Assembly (NCBI GenBank): GCA_947650005.1
Contig: CANSTU010000002.1
Span: 43,554-107,553 of the forward strand
Direction of reading: 5' to 3'
DNA: 64,000 nucleotides
From: an uncultured Lachnospiraceae bacterium
Lineage (GTDB): Bacteria > Bacillota > Clostridia > Lachnospirales > Lachnospiraceae
The translations under genes were made by a program, and so were the position numbers. Each line of letters starts with the position of its first letter. The stretch's first letter is position 1. The notes beneath the pieces were generated by a model, which was given only the letters and a program-made list of their open reading frames with translations, did no database searches and was not told the DNA's origin. This document shows positions 11,770-20,233 of this stretch, one piece after another.

Positions 11770-11919
11770 TACAACTAAAGGGATGTCTGTACCTCTGGCA
11801 CAAACATCCATAAAACCTAAGTCATTTGGACGACAGACATGGTCATTTAGATATATGCCTTTTTGTGTAGAACAAATTTCTTTATGCCCGTCGTTCCCTA
11901 CGTAACAATATATACCCCA

Positions 11920-13149
11920 TTAACGCAGATAATTCCATGGGCTTACATAATTACCGTTCAATCTGACACTAAAATGCAGATGCGGGCCGGTAGAGCGGCC
12001 GGTGGAGCCCACCGCTGCAATCTGCTGCCCCTTTGTGACCGTCTGTCCCGTGGATACATACAGGGCAGAGGCATGCATATAAATCGTATACAGGCCGTCT
12101 CCGTGATTGATCATCACATAATTTCCCATGGAACTGTTGTAGTCAGCCCCTACCACAGTTCCATTATAGGCAGCCAAAATCGGCGTGCCTGTGGATGCCG
12201 CAAAATCCACTCCGTTATGAAACTTCTGAACTCCCAAAGTGGGGTGAATCCGGTTTCCATAATCATCAGATATCCTTTTAAAAGAAGCGAGAGGCTGTTG
12301 GAACATACCGCCATCATAGGTTACCCTGGGCTTATTCATTTCCTCCAACTGTTTGCGTTCTGCGGCCGCTGCCGCCTCCAGAGCGGCAATGGCCGCATTC
12401 TGCGCCGCAATATCAGCCTCATATTCCTGAATAGCCGCCTCTTTATTATTAATATCTCCCTGGAAGGCTTTGATTTGCTGCTCCTTCTGGACAATCAGGG
12501 ATTCCAAGCTAGCTTCTTCCTCATCCACCCTGGCCTTTGCCTCTTCCAGGACCTCCTGCTCCTCCTCCAGCGCTTTCTTGCACGCCTCCACCAGTTCCCT
12601 ATTCTTCTGAAACTCTTCCAGCTGTTCCTGGTCATATCGGTTCATCTGCTCAATATAGTTTGCACGGTTTAGAAGCTCTCCAAAACTTCCCGCCGTAAAA
12701 AGCATGCTCAAATATCCCCTATTCCCCCGTTCATAGGAAAAGCGGATCCGAACCTTCATGGCTGCATACTGCTCTTTCTCCCTTGCTACGGCTTCCTCCA
12801 GTTCCCGCTTCGTCTCTTCTATCTCCGCTTCTTTTTCCGCTATCATCCCCTTGAGTTCCCTAATCTTAGCCTGCACCTGCTCCAGGTTGCCGTCCAGCTG
12901 CCTCACATAGGCCTCCAGATCATCCTTAGCCCCTTCCAGTTCCTTCACCATCGCCTCGATATCCGAAATGCTGGACTGTAGCTGCTTTTTCTGCTCCTGA
13001 GCCTGGGAAATTGCGGATTCTTTCTCTTTAATGCTCTGTTCCAATTCACTGGCTGTGGCCGCCCCTCCCACCATTCCCCGGGCTGCCCAGGCAAAAGCCA
13101 GCACAAAAACCAGCGCCAGCAGTCTGCCGCTCTTTTTTCTCTTCTTCAT
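11920..13149 (-). CDS. murein hydrolase activator / M23 peptidase with coiled coil (EnvC-like)
   Basis: 409 residues. A signal peptide (LLALVFVLAFAWAARG) is followed by long coiled coils (about 30-270) rich in E, K and Q, then a C-terminal LytM/M23 domain with HNGVDFAAS and the metal-binding HLHF motif (GPHLHFSVR). The first zinc His and Asp (HNGVD) and the HxH pair are present, so the peptidase may be active, unlike degenerate EnvC. The gene directly follows ftsX. FtsEX is known to act through coiled-coil hydrolases of this kind, so I infer it is the FtsEX-controlled septal or sidewall hydrolase. Confidence 0.9.
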   Translation of the reverse strand: MKKRKKSGRLLALVFVLAFAWAARGMVGGAATASELEQSIKEKESAISQAQEQKKQLQSSISDIEAMVKELEGAKDDLEAYVRQLDGNLEQVQAKIRELKGMIAEKEAEIEETKRELEEAVAREKEQYAAMKVRIRFSYERGNRGYLSMLFTAGSFGELLNRANYIEQMNRYDQEQLEEFQKNRELVEACKKALEEEQEVLEEAKARVDEEEASLESLIVQKEQQIKAFQGDINNKEAAIQEYEADIAAQNAAIAALEAAAAAERKQLEEMNKPRVTYDGGMFQQPLASFKRISDDYGNRIHPTLGVQKFHNGVDFAASTGTPILAAYNGTVVGADYNSSMGNYVMINHGDGLYTIYMHASALYVSTGQTVTKGQQIAAVGSTGRSTGPHLHFSVRLNGNYVSPWNYLR

Positions 13150-13167
13150 AAGTAACCCTCTGCCCGA

Positions 13168-14073
13168 TCAAACGCGCAAATGTCTGCGAACCGTTGTAAA
13201 GCTTCCGAGAAAACCGATTCCCACACCGATTCCCACTACAATGGGCACCAGGTTGGAAAACACCTCGTTAACCGGAAGGAACTTCAGCAGAGTGGATAGG
13301 AATGCGAACTTTTCCTCCACATAGCCAAGTACATTCGTATATAACAGATACATCAGGCCAAGAGGAAGGACGGAACCCATCGCCCCGATCATGATTCCCT
13401 CTATGACAAAAGGAGCGCGGACAAAAAAATCCGTCGCACCGATATATTTCATAATATTGATCTCTTCCTTCCGCACGGAAATGCCGATCATAACCGTATT
13501 GCTGATCAGGAAAACGGAAACCAGGAACAGGATCAGGATGATTCCTGCCGAAGCATAGGCCACAAGCGCATTCACCCCTGTCATTGTGGTGGCAGCTAGT
13601 TCCGATTTATTAACCTCCCTGATCTCCGGAACCGTCTCCAGATAGGCCACGAGCTCCTCCTGCCGGGAAATATCATTCATATAGATCTCATAGCTGGCTG
13701 AGTTCTCCAGCGGGTTATCTCCTTCCGGAAAACCGTCGGAATATTCCTCCGGGATCCAGTTTTGCTTATAGAATTCCCACGCCTCTTCCGCAGAGGTAAA
13801 CTCGACCCTAGCCACCTCTTCCCTAGCTTCGATCTGCGCACCTATAGCCTGCATCTGCTCCATGCTCGTCTCGTACTGGAAAAAGACCGTTACGGACAGC
13901 CCTTCTTCAGCGGAACGAACAATGCTCTGAAAATTGACCACCACAGCGTAGAAAAGTCCCAAAAGAAACAGGCAAGCGCTGATGGTGGCCAGGGAAGCCA
14001 GAGAAAACCATTTATTCCGGAAAATATTTACAATTCCCTGTTTGAGGGTATAGAAAAACGTACTAATTCTCAT
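13168..14073 (-). CDS. ftsX: cell division protein FtsX
   Basis: Membrane partner of FtsE that passes ATPase cycles to peptidoglycan hydrolases outside the cell. About 301 residues, four membrane segments: one near 20-45, a large extracytoplasmic loop (about 50-170), then three in the C-terminal half (starting ALVAYASAGIILILFLVSVF). ATG at 14073 (MRISTFFYT) follows AAGGGTGG and overlaps the end of ftsE, so translation is probably coupled. GTG at 14085 is possible but has no better ribosome binding site. Confidence 0.95.
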   Translation of the reverse strand: MRISTFFYTLKQGIVNIFRNKWFSLASLATISACLFLLGLFYAVVVNFQSIVRSAEEGLSVTVFFQYETSMEQMQAIGAQIEAREEVARVEFTSAEEAWEFYKQNWIPEEYSDGFPEGDNPLENSASYEIYMNDISRQEELVAYLETVPEIREVNKSELAATTMTGVNALVAYASAGIILILFLVSVFLISNTVMIGISVRKEEINIMKYIGATDFFVRAPFVIEGIMIGAMGSVLPLGLMYLLYTNVLGYVEEKFAFLSTLLKFLPVNEVFSNLVPIVVGIGVGIGFLGSFTTVRRHLRV

Positions 14074-14800
14074 CGATATAACCACCCTTTTCTTCGTCGC
14101 TCACGATAACGCCCTTTTTCATCGTTATGACCCGCTTTTGCATCTCGTTTACAATCTCACGGTTATGAGTCACTACCAAAATGGTGGTTCCGCCTTCGTT
14201 GATCTTCTCCAGAAGCTTCATGATTTCCCATGAATTCTTAGGATCCAGATTTCCTGTGGGCTCATCCGCGAGCAAAATGGGCGGTTTATTGATCAGAGCT
14301 CTAGCCAGCGCCACACGCTGCTGCTCCCCTCCGGAGAGCTGTTTCGGCTTTGCTTTATACTTTCCGGCCAGTCCAACGGTAGCAAGGATAGAAGGGACAT
14401 TTCTTCTGATCTCCCTTGCCGGGACCTGGACAATCCTCTGGGCAAATGCCACATTTTCATATACGTTGCGATCCTTCAGAAGGCGAAAATCCTGGAACAC
14501 AATTCCCAGGTTCCTTCGATATTTCGGAATCTCCTTATGCCGCAGCCGGGCTACATCCTGTCCGTTTACCATGACCGACCCGGACGTAGGCGTCAGTTCC
14601 CGTAATAATAGCTTAATTAATGTGGATTTCCCGGATCCGCTGTCCCCAACAATAAATACGAATTCCCCCCGTTTCACCCGCAAGTTTACGCCATTAAGCG
14701 CCGGAGCTCCCGTCTCATAACTTTTGCTGACCCGGTCCAGCACGATAAGAGAATCGTCCTTGATCCTCCGTCTTGTCCTTTTCGTCCCAAAAAGCCCCAA
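14063..14800 (-). CDS. ftsE: cell division ATP-binding protein FtsE
   Basis: ABC ATPase of 245 residues: Walker A VGDSGSGKST, Q-loop in VFQDFRLL, signature LSGGEQQR, Walker B ILLADEPTG, H-loop VVTHNRE. It forms the FtsEX complex at the membrane. The start is TTG at 14800, supported by AGAGGT about 11 nt upstream. Its 3' end overlaps ftsX. A TTTCCCGC/GCGGGAAA stem lies in the short gap upstream, after the CdaR-like gene. Confidence 0.95.
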   Translation of the reverse strand: MGLFGTKRTRRRIKDDSLIVLDRVSKSYETGAPALNGVNLRVKRGEFVFIVGDSGSGKSTLIKLLLRELTPTSGSVMVNGQDVARLRHKEIPKYRRNLGIVFQDFRLLKDRNVYENVAFAQRIVQVPAREIRRNVPSILATVGLAGKYKAKPKQLSGGEQQRVALARALINKPPILLADEPTGNLDPKNSWEIMKLLEKINEGGTTILVVTHNREIVNEMQKRVITMKKGVIVSDEEKGGYIDEN

Positions 14801-14858
14801 CTTTCTGTACCTCTCTGTCCTGCTTTCCCGCAGGCGGGAAATCGTGCCCCACCGCAGG

Positions 14859-15947
14859 TTAATATTCCAGGCTTTCCATGTATTTCATGTACTTTACCAC
14901 CATCAACGCAATTTTGAAGGTAATGGCATCCTCAAAAACCCGCAAATCCAACCCAGTGCTCTTCTGCAGCTTGTCCAAGCGGTAGACCAACGTATTCCTA
15001 TGGATGAACAACTGACGGCTCGTCTCCGATACGTTCAAGCTGTTCTCAAAAAACTTGTTAATGGTAATAAGCGTCTCCTCGTCAAAGTCATCCGGGCTCT
15101 TCCCTCCGAAGATCTCCCTGATGAACATTCTGCACAGCGGTATGGGAAGCTGATAGATCAATCTTCCAATACCCAACTCATTGTATGCGATAATACTTCT
15201 TTCGTCAAAGAAAATTTTTCCCACATCCAGCGCCATCTTCGCCTCTTTGTAGGAACGGCTCACTTCCTTGATCTCTTTTACGACGGTTCCATAGGCAAGG
15301 CGGGTGTCGGTTATCCCTTCCTTTTCCAGGTATTCGCCGATCGAAGCGGTATATCGCTCAATCTCCTTCCCTGGATCTGCCTCCTGCAGTTCCCGCACCA
15401 CGATCACGTTATTTTCGTCTACAGCAGTGATGAAATCTCTGCTGCCGCTGCCAAAACCAGCTCGCATCAACTCCAACACATTGCTGTCCCTGCTGCCGTC
15501 CGATTCCAGAATCAGCACCAGTCTGGCCACATCGATGGGAATATGCAGTTTCTTGGAACGACTGTAGATGTCCACCAGGAGGAGATTATCCAGCAGAAGA
15601 TTCTTGATAAAATTATCCCGGTCAAATCTTTCCTTATATGCCACAAGCAGACTCTGTATTTGGAAGGCCGCCATCTTTCCAATCATATAGACGTCTTCCC
15701 CAGCCCCTTCAGCCACAAGGATATATTCCAGCTGTGTGTCGTCAAATACCTTAAAAAACTGACATCCCTGTACTTCCTGGCTGTCCGCAGGCGACTTCAC
15801 AAAAATCTGTGCCGCGCCCACGCATCCCTCCAATTCCTCCGATGTGGTTGCAATCATCTTCCCATCCGCGTCTACCACGCACAGCTCCACGCGCGCAATA
15901 CCATGCAGACCGTCAATCGTATTCTGCAAGATCTGATTTGAAATCAT
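14859..15947 (-). CDS. CdaR-family transcriptional regulator (PucR/SdaR-like)
   Basis: About 362 residues. An N-terminal sensory region (about 1-130) includes VDADGKMIATT. A central GGDEF-like diverged segment follows, and the C-terminal helix-turn-helix is of the PucR/CdaR type: NVSETSRQLFIHRNTLVYRLDKL. Family members respond to sugar diacids, purines or amino acids and activate nearby genes. No catabolic operon is adjacent, so the effector is unknown. ATG at 15947 behind GGGAAGGG is a better start than the upstream in-frame ATG at 16091. Confidence 0.85.
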   Translation of the reverse strand: MISNQILQNTIDGLHGIARVELCVVDADGKMIATTSEELEGCVGAAQIFVKSPADSQEVQGCQFFKVFDDTQLEYILVAEGAGEDVYMIGKMAAFQIQSLLVAYKERFDRDNFIKNLLLDNLLLVDIYSRSKKLHIPIDVARLVLILESDGSRDSNVLELMRAGFGSGSRDFITAVDENNVIVVRELQEADPGKEIERYTASIGEYLEKEGITDTRLAYGTVVKEIKEVSRSYKEAKMALDVGKIFFDERSIIAYNELGIGRLIYQLPIPLCRMFIREIFGGKSPDDFDEETLITINKFFENSLNVSETSRQLFIHRNTLVYRLDKLQKSTGLDLRVFEDAITFKIALMVVKYMKYMESLEY

Positions 15948-16146
15948 ATTGCCCTTCCCCCTTCTTCTGTGCACTTTTCCTAAAACCACTGTCCAAAACA
16001 ATTTCCCCAACAGCCATACTAGGCTACGTTTTAGACAGTTACAGCTGTGCTGTAAAAATACCCCTACTTTAATTTTAATGGAAAAAAGCAAAAAAATCTA
16101 TAGAAACCGCAAAAATTCATATTTTTTTCATTAAAAACGCTATTTT

Positions 16147-16223
16147 TCCCACCAGGATTCCCGCACCAATCCCGTCGCTGCCCGGCGGCGCCTGCAGGGA
16201 TCGCAGAGGGGACCTTGGTGGGA
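16147..16223. repeat. imperfect palindrome between wecG-like gene and CdaR gene
   Basis: Outer arms TCCCACCA (16147-16154) / TGGTGGGA (16216-16223) continue inward imperfectly around a GC-rich core. There is no T run on either side, so it is not a canonical terminator. It occupies most of the non-coding gap; the rest is AT-rich and may carry the CdaR-gene promoter. Confidence 0.5.
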
Positions 16224-16246
16224 TCTGAAACATAACATATGAGCGG

Positions 16247-16936
16247 TTATAGTCCATCCCCCGGCTTCCGGCTATTGTTATATTCATTCACCTGCTTTGT
16301 GAACAAACGATTCTTCAGCCTGCGGCTCATCCCTGTAAAAAAGGATGTCTTACGTATTGGGTTCACAATCCCAAGAGGCAGGGAAACCCACAGCTTCGCA
16401 TTCACATACTGACCATATTCATATGTCAGGCGAAAATCTCCCATCCACGGCATACACGAGATCACAACATCCGGCGTCAGGTCATTAAGCGCATTCACCA
16501 GCCGCTCCGGCTGCCTATCGAAATCCTCATAGGCGCCGCATCCTCTGATAAAAAGATTCTCCTGATATTCTGTGATGATGTCCTTGAACCCTTCCAGCCC
16601 TTCCGCAGTTTCCGCAAGAAGGTATACACTGTTACGGTTTCTGTTCAGTTTGCGCAGAAGCTCTCTTAAATAAGACTGTTCATCAATTTCTCTCACGCGG
16701 TTTCTCCCGGCGATCCCCACCGCCTCCAGTACGTCCGCTTCCGCGCATATAGTCATATCGATTCTTTCCACACAGCGCTTTAAATCCTCCTCTTTGGAGG
16801 CCTGAGCCAATATGGCGCCCGATATATAGGCAACCGTATTCAGCCCGCCGCTATGCAGAAACCCGTCCGTATTCCGCAGCGCTTCCCGCACCCCGTAATC
16901 GCACAGGCTGATTCCTAATACCGTATATTTCTGCAT
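16247..16936 (-). CDS. WecG/TagA/CpsF-like glycosyltransferase-related protein
   Basis: About 229 residues. The middle and end follow the WecG/TagA fold in outline: a Rossmann-like strand (VYLLAETAEGLEGF), a loop with IRGCGAYED, and PDVVISCMPWMGDFRL where active enzymes have a PDxxxVGLGxPKQE motif. The usual PKQE residues are not evident, so catalytic activity is doubtful. TagA enzymes add ManNAc to undecaprenyl-linked GlcNAc in teichoic acid synthesis. Start ATG at 16936 lies behind CAGGGG. A family C hairpin sits just upstream. A diverged or regulatory paralogue is possible. Confidence 0.6.
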   Translation of the reverse strand: MQKYTVLGISLCDYGVREALRNTDGFLHSGGLNTVAYISGAILAQASKEEDLKRCVERIDMTICAEADVLEAVGIAGRNRVREIDEQSYLRELLRKLNRNRNSVYLLAETAEGLEGFKDIITEYQENLFIRGCGAYEDFDRQPERLVNALNDLTPDVVISCMPWMGDFRLTYEYGQYVNAKLWVSLPLGIVNPIRKTSFFTGMSRRLKNRLFTKQVNEYNNSRKPGDGL

Positions 16937-16985
16937 ACCTATACCCCTGCATATCGCAGGCCATGCCTGCGATACTGTTCTGCCG
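16937..16985 (-). repeat. family C hairpin at the start of the wecG-like gene
   Basis: Coding strand: CAGTATCGCAGGC, loop ATG, GCCTGCGATATGCAGGGG, then the ATG start. Stem TCGCAGGC/GCCTGCGA is perfect, and the Shine-Dalgarno follows the hairpin. Related copies occur at 24614-24655 and 59668-59705. Confidence 0.65.
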
Positions 16986-17039
16986 CGTACCCGCAGCAGT
17001 TTGTCCGGCCAATCCACCCTCTGTCTCTTTCCCGTTTTA

Positions 17040-17948
17040 TCATACCATAAGGAACATAAGCGCCAGGCACAGAGCAATTCCGATCACCAGCGGCACGCTG
17101 ACCAACTTTCCCTTCCCTTTTCGTTCTTTTCTTTGGCGCCACAGCCAGGCAACGTAATCTCCCCTCCCCTGGTTCATACACAGCCAGACCAGCACGCATC
17201 CAGCAAGCGCCGTACAGACCAGAGCAAGGACAAAATAAAGGCTGATCACTGCAATCATCTCTTCCGTTCCGGCACTCTGCTCTACCTGTTCCGTCATCCC
17301 CGGCAAGAATCTGTCATAAACATACATAATCACCACAGACCAACCGTTAAAGGCCGCATGCATCAAAATGGACGAAAACAGACTTCCTGTCGCTTCAACC
17401 AGAAGGGCCATTGCCACCCCCAGGACGAATGCATAGGGCGCCTGGTTAAAATTCATATGGATCAGGCCGAAAAGGAGGGACGATAAAAGTACAGCCCCCA
17501 GCGCATTCCCGCTTTTCAGATATCCTCTGTATACAATTCCACGGAAACACAGTTCCTCACATACAGGACCGAAAATGGCCATCATGAAGAACATGAGCAA
17601 GAATGGAACCTCCACCACCTCCCCGCTCATCGACGACACCTCGTTTTCCACGAACAACATGCTGATTGCATTCAGCAGCGTGGTTAACGGGGACATCAAA
17701 GCCGTGTATAAAAAGATCATCAACACGGTAGAAATTTTCAGCCGATGGAAACCCAGGACCCGGTTCGGCGCCTCTCTGGAGCAAAGTAACGCGATGAACG
17801 CCGGAATCACCAAAAGCAGCTCGCTTACGAACAGATTCGTCACGATCCCCATCGTATAATTGCTGCCGAATATCACCAGCGCAAATACCACCAGGAGATG
17901 GATCAGCACCATTCCCAGGAAACTCCAGTTTACCTTTTTATAATTCAT
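17040..17948 (-). CDS. CPBP family intramembrane (CAAX-like) glutamic protease
   Basis: 302 residues, about eight membrane helices. The ABI/CPBP motifs are in place: EE131-132 with R136 (EELCFR), a helix with His164 (FGLIHMNFN) and HAAFN near residue 200. Such proteases cut within membranes; in Firmicutes several have roles in bacteriocin immunity or signalling, but the substrate here is unknown. It overlaps the 3' end of cvfB by 11 nt, suggesting a cvfB-CPBP transcript. Confidence 0.9.
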   Translation of the reverse strand: MNYKKVNWSFLGMVLIHLLVVFALVIFGSNYTMGIVTNLFVSELLLVIPAFIALLCSREAPNRVLGFHRLKISTVLMIFLYTALMSPLTTLLNAISMLFVENEVSSMSGEVVEVPFLLMFFMMAIFGPVCEELCFRGIVYRGYLKSGNALGAVLLSSLLFGLIHMNFNQAPYAFVLGVAMALLVEATGSLFSSILMHAAFNGWSVVIMYVYDRFLPGMTEQVEQSAGTEEMIAVISLYFVLALVCTALAGCVLVWLCMNQGRGDYVAWLWRQRKERKGKGKLVSVPLVIGIALCLALMFLMV

Positions 17949-18798
17949 CCCGCGCTCCTTTGTCTATCCTGTGGATTCCCGCTTCCGTAATACGGATTTC
18001 CCCATTTTTCAGAAGATGCCCCACCGCTTTCTTAAATTCGTTCTTACTCATCTGCATCTCCTGTCTGATCACCTCCGGAGAAGCCTTATCGTTAAAAGGC
18101 AGAGAGCCGCCAAAACCTTCGATTGCGCCCAAAACCTTCTCCGCATCGGAATTGATCATGCGATATGCCTTCTCTCGAACGCTCAGATCCAGCTTCCCAT
18201 CCTCATGGACGGCACTCACCCGCCCTTCCACCCAATCCCCTACCTTCCATTCGCCAAATAGCTCCCTGGACGGGATCAGTGCGGAATACCGGTTATCTAC
18301 CGCCACAAATGCACCGAACTGCCTGCTGATCTCATATACATATCCTCCCACCCGGTCATCCTTCTGGTACGGGCTATCCGTCCTGAGATAATGATACAGC
18401 TTCATGGTAGCACACAGCCGGCCGCTCTTGTCCACATAAAGGGCGACGGGAAAACTTTCCCCTTCACGCACCTGTCTGGTCTGCTCCCGGAACGGAAGGA
18501 AAAGATCCTTTTCCAGCCCCCAGTCCAAAAACGCTCCGACTTTCCCAATCTGAGCCACCTTTAAAACCGCCACCTCTCCCAGGCATAGAGCTGGTGTGGA
18601 AGTGGTGCAAATGAGCCTGTCCTTGGAATCCCGGTACACAAATACCTCCAGCCGATCCCCTAGCCCGATTCCCTCCGGCACCTGTTTGGCCGGAAGCAGA
18701 ACTTTTTCCTCTCCTGCCCCTTCCGGTGCGAGATAAACGCCAAACTCCACCGTCCGAACCACCGTCAGGTTCTGCAGCATCCCTATCTGAATCCGCAT
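17938..18798 (-). CDS. cvfB: CvfB-like S1 RNA-binding protein
   Basis: 286 residues. Consecutive S1/OB-type modules (about 70-140 and 145-210; VGGYVYEISRQFGAFV and VGDWVEGRVSAVHEDGKLDLS) are followed by a C-terminal winged-helix (GEIRITEAGIHRI). This matches CvfB, an RNA-binding regulator of virulence or metabolic genes in Staphylococcus. Its start has a family A hairpin-RBS element that touches the stop codon of the upstream thioesterase gene, so the two are probably one transcript. Confidence 0.85.
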   Translation of the reverse strand: MRIQIGMLQNLTVVRTVEFGVYLAPEGAGEEKVLLPAKQVPEGIGLGDRLEVFVYRDSKDRLICTTSTPALCLGEVAVLKVAQIGKVGAFLDWGLEKDLFLPFREQTRQVREGESFPVALYVDKSGRLCATMKLYHYLRTDSPYQKDDRVGGYVYEISRQFGAFVAVDNRYSALIPSRELFGEWKVGDWVEGRVSAVHEDGKLDLSVREKAYRMINSDAEKVLGAIEGFGGSLPFNDKASPEVIRQEMQMSKNEFKKAVGHLLKNGEIRITEAGIHRIDKGARDEL

Positions 18799-18830
18799 TT
18801 CTCCTCACATTCCGCCGCCATATGCGGCCT
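18799..18830 (-). repeat. family A hairpin-RBS element (cvfB)
   Basis: Coding strand GCCGC-ATATG-GCGGC followed by GGAATGTGAGGAGAA and ATG. The left arm abuts the TAA of the thioesterase gene, so the whole intergenic gap is this element. The tail holds an ATG-TGA start-stop. Confidence 0.85.
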
Positions 18831-19550
18831 TTAAATCTCCAAATGCCTTGCCGTAAATTCCACTACGGCAAAGGGGGCCCCCTCCCCGTCCTCTAATGAC
18901 ACGCCCATCCGGTTCTCCTGCCCGTATACCACCGGTACGATCCGGTCATGGAGCAAAGCCGACTTTCTGTATTCAGCCCGCATCCGCCCGATCTCAAACC
19001 CCTCAGGCAGATACGCCTGCGCCATCCGGATATACTCGGCATTGTTCACATGACGATTACCGTCCAAATGCTGTTTTCCCACATAAAAACCAGATTGTTC
19101 TTCTCCCTCACCGGACAGACGCACCTTGCGCGGTTCGTACTCCATATCCAATTTGGGTTCCATCCTGTACGCTTCTAACATAGCATCTGTAGCCCTCGCC
19201 GGCCTCCCCGCTTCCAAATCCATCAGCGTCCAGATGGAATTAGCCCGCACGATCTTCTTTCCCTCTGCATCCTCTAAGAAAAAGTTACGGTAACCCAGAA
19301 AACCTTTGAATGCATACGGGAAGGTTCCCACGGTAATCTGATCACCCAGCCCAGGATAGCGATCTATCATAATCTGCCAGCAGGACATCACCCATACCAG
19401 ACCTCTTTCTTTTAGATAGGAAAGCCCAACTCCCAACGCTTCCGACTGAAAAGTGGAACAATCCTGAAAATAATCCACAATCGCGGCAATGCCCAGCTTT
19501 TCTTCCACATCCAATTCGCTGTAGCGCACCCTTGTTTGAAATGTATACAT
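18831..19550 (-). CDS. acyl-ACP thioesterase
   Basis: 239 residues with a double hotdog fold typical of Firmicute acyl-ACP thioesterases (FatA-like). The N-terminal hotdog has VDYFQDCSTFQSEALG, and the second half has DGNRHVNNAEYIRMA with the Asn/His active-site region. It releases fatty acids from acyl carrier protein, ending fatty acid synthesis in the cytoplasm. No fab genes are nearby. The ATG at 19550 has an AAGGAG-type site. First gene of a probable thioesterase-cvfB-CPBP unit. Confidence 0.9.
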   Translation of the reverse strand: MYTFQTRVRYSELDVEEKLGIAAIVDYFQDCSTFQSEALGVGLSYLKERGLVWVMSCWQIMIDRYPGLGDQITVGTFPYAFKGFLGYRNFFLEDAEGKKIVRANSIWTLMDLEAGRPARATDAMLEAYRMEPKLDMEYEPRKVRLSGEGEEQSGFYVGKQHLDGNRHVNNAEYIRMAQAYLPEGFEIGRMRAEYRKSALLHDRIVPVVYGQENRMGVSLEDGEGAPFAVVEFTARHLEI

Positions 19551-19672
19551 AAAATCTCCTTACCTCCAAAACGGCTGCCCTGCAAAGGACCAAAGTATAC
19601 GAGCCGGCAGATATTAGATACCATTATAGCCCAAAACGCCTCCATTCACAAGAAAAATCCTGGTGAATCCAG

Positions 19673-19722
19673 ACAGACGCATGAACGTCCCGGCCGTACC
19701 TCCGGGACGTTCATGCGTCTGT
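19673..19722. repeat. 21-bp perfect inverted repeat
   Basis: ACAGACGCATGAACGTCCCG G (19673-19693) is the exact reverse complement of 19702-19722, with an 8-nt loop. There is no T run on either side. It lies between the tRNA-Gln terminator and the thioesterase gene. The rest of the 311-nt gap up to the tRNA shows no gene. Confidence 0.8.
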
Positions 19723-19825
19723 CCTGCCGGTAAGTTCACATGCCGACCACGAATAAAAGCGCCGGCCTAGATCGCTTTCCGCCTCCGTCCTCCCTTAAGC
19801 TTCCATAGAACTCCTTCTTCATTCA

Positions 19826-19859
19826 ACAAAAAACCTCAGTGTCTCTCTCACTGAGGTTT
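19826..19859 (-). terminator. Rho-independent terminator of tRNA-Gln
   Basis: Minus strand AAACCTCAGTG / CACTGAGGTTT, an 11-bp perfect stem with a 7-nt loop, followed by TTT. It begins four bases after the tRNA 3' end. Confidence 0.93.
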
Positions 19860-19862
19860 GAA

Positions 19863-19934
19863 CAGGGCTACAAGGATTCGAACCTTGAAATGACGGAGTC
19901 AGAGTCCGTTGCCTTACCGTTTGGCGATAGCCCT
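19863..19934 (-). tRNA. tRNA-Gln (anticodon CUG)
   Basis: 72-nt cloverleaf: acceptor AGGGCTA/TAGCCCT plus discriminator G, anticodon stem ACGGA/TCCGT with loop CTCTGAC giving anticodon CTG, and a T arm with GGTTCGAATCC. The CCA is not encoded. It has its own promoter and terminator. The CUG anticodon reads CAG only, so a UUG tRNA should exist elsewhere. Confidence 0.96.
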
Positions 19935-19970
19935 ATCTATCATTTTGCAGATCACCGTCTGCAATAATAG

Positions 19971-19999
19971 ATTATATATGAGTTTTTCATTTTTTGCAA
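19971..19999 (-). promoter_or_regulatory. promoter of tRNA-Gln
   Basis: Minus strand TTGCAA (19994-19999), 17-nt spacer, TATAAT (19971-19976), in a very AT-rich stretch. The implied start is about 30 nt before the tRNA. Confidence 0.85.
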
Positions 20000-20139
20000 G
20001 TACTTTTTTAATTTTTTATTTTTTGTTTTTATATTTATTTTTTTCGCTTTTAATATAAAAACCCGAAAACGTTTAAACCGTTGCAGCGCCCCCTCCTCAT
20101 TGACAATCCCGTCCCAAATGAGCCCCATCCATATCCGGA

Positions 20140-20225
20140 AGAAGCCAACGGCAGCCGGGAGGCAGCCAGGGACGCGGCACCTGCCGCAAACCGCACTCCT
20201 GACTGCCTCCTGGCATCCGTCCCCT
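20140..20225. repeat. imperfect palindrome downstream of glnN
   Basis: GGGAGGCAG near 20157 is mirrored by CTGCCTCC near 20204, with an inner CCTGCCGC/GCGG-type pairing. It follows the glutamine synthetase stop codon on the minus strand and then the AT-rich tRNA promoter region. It may work as a terminator, but no clean T run follows. Confidence 0.4.
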
Positions 20226-20233
20226 TCCGATAT

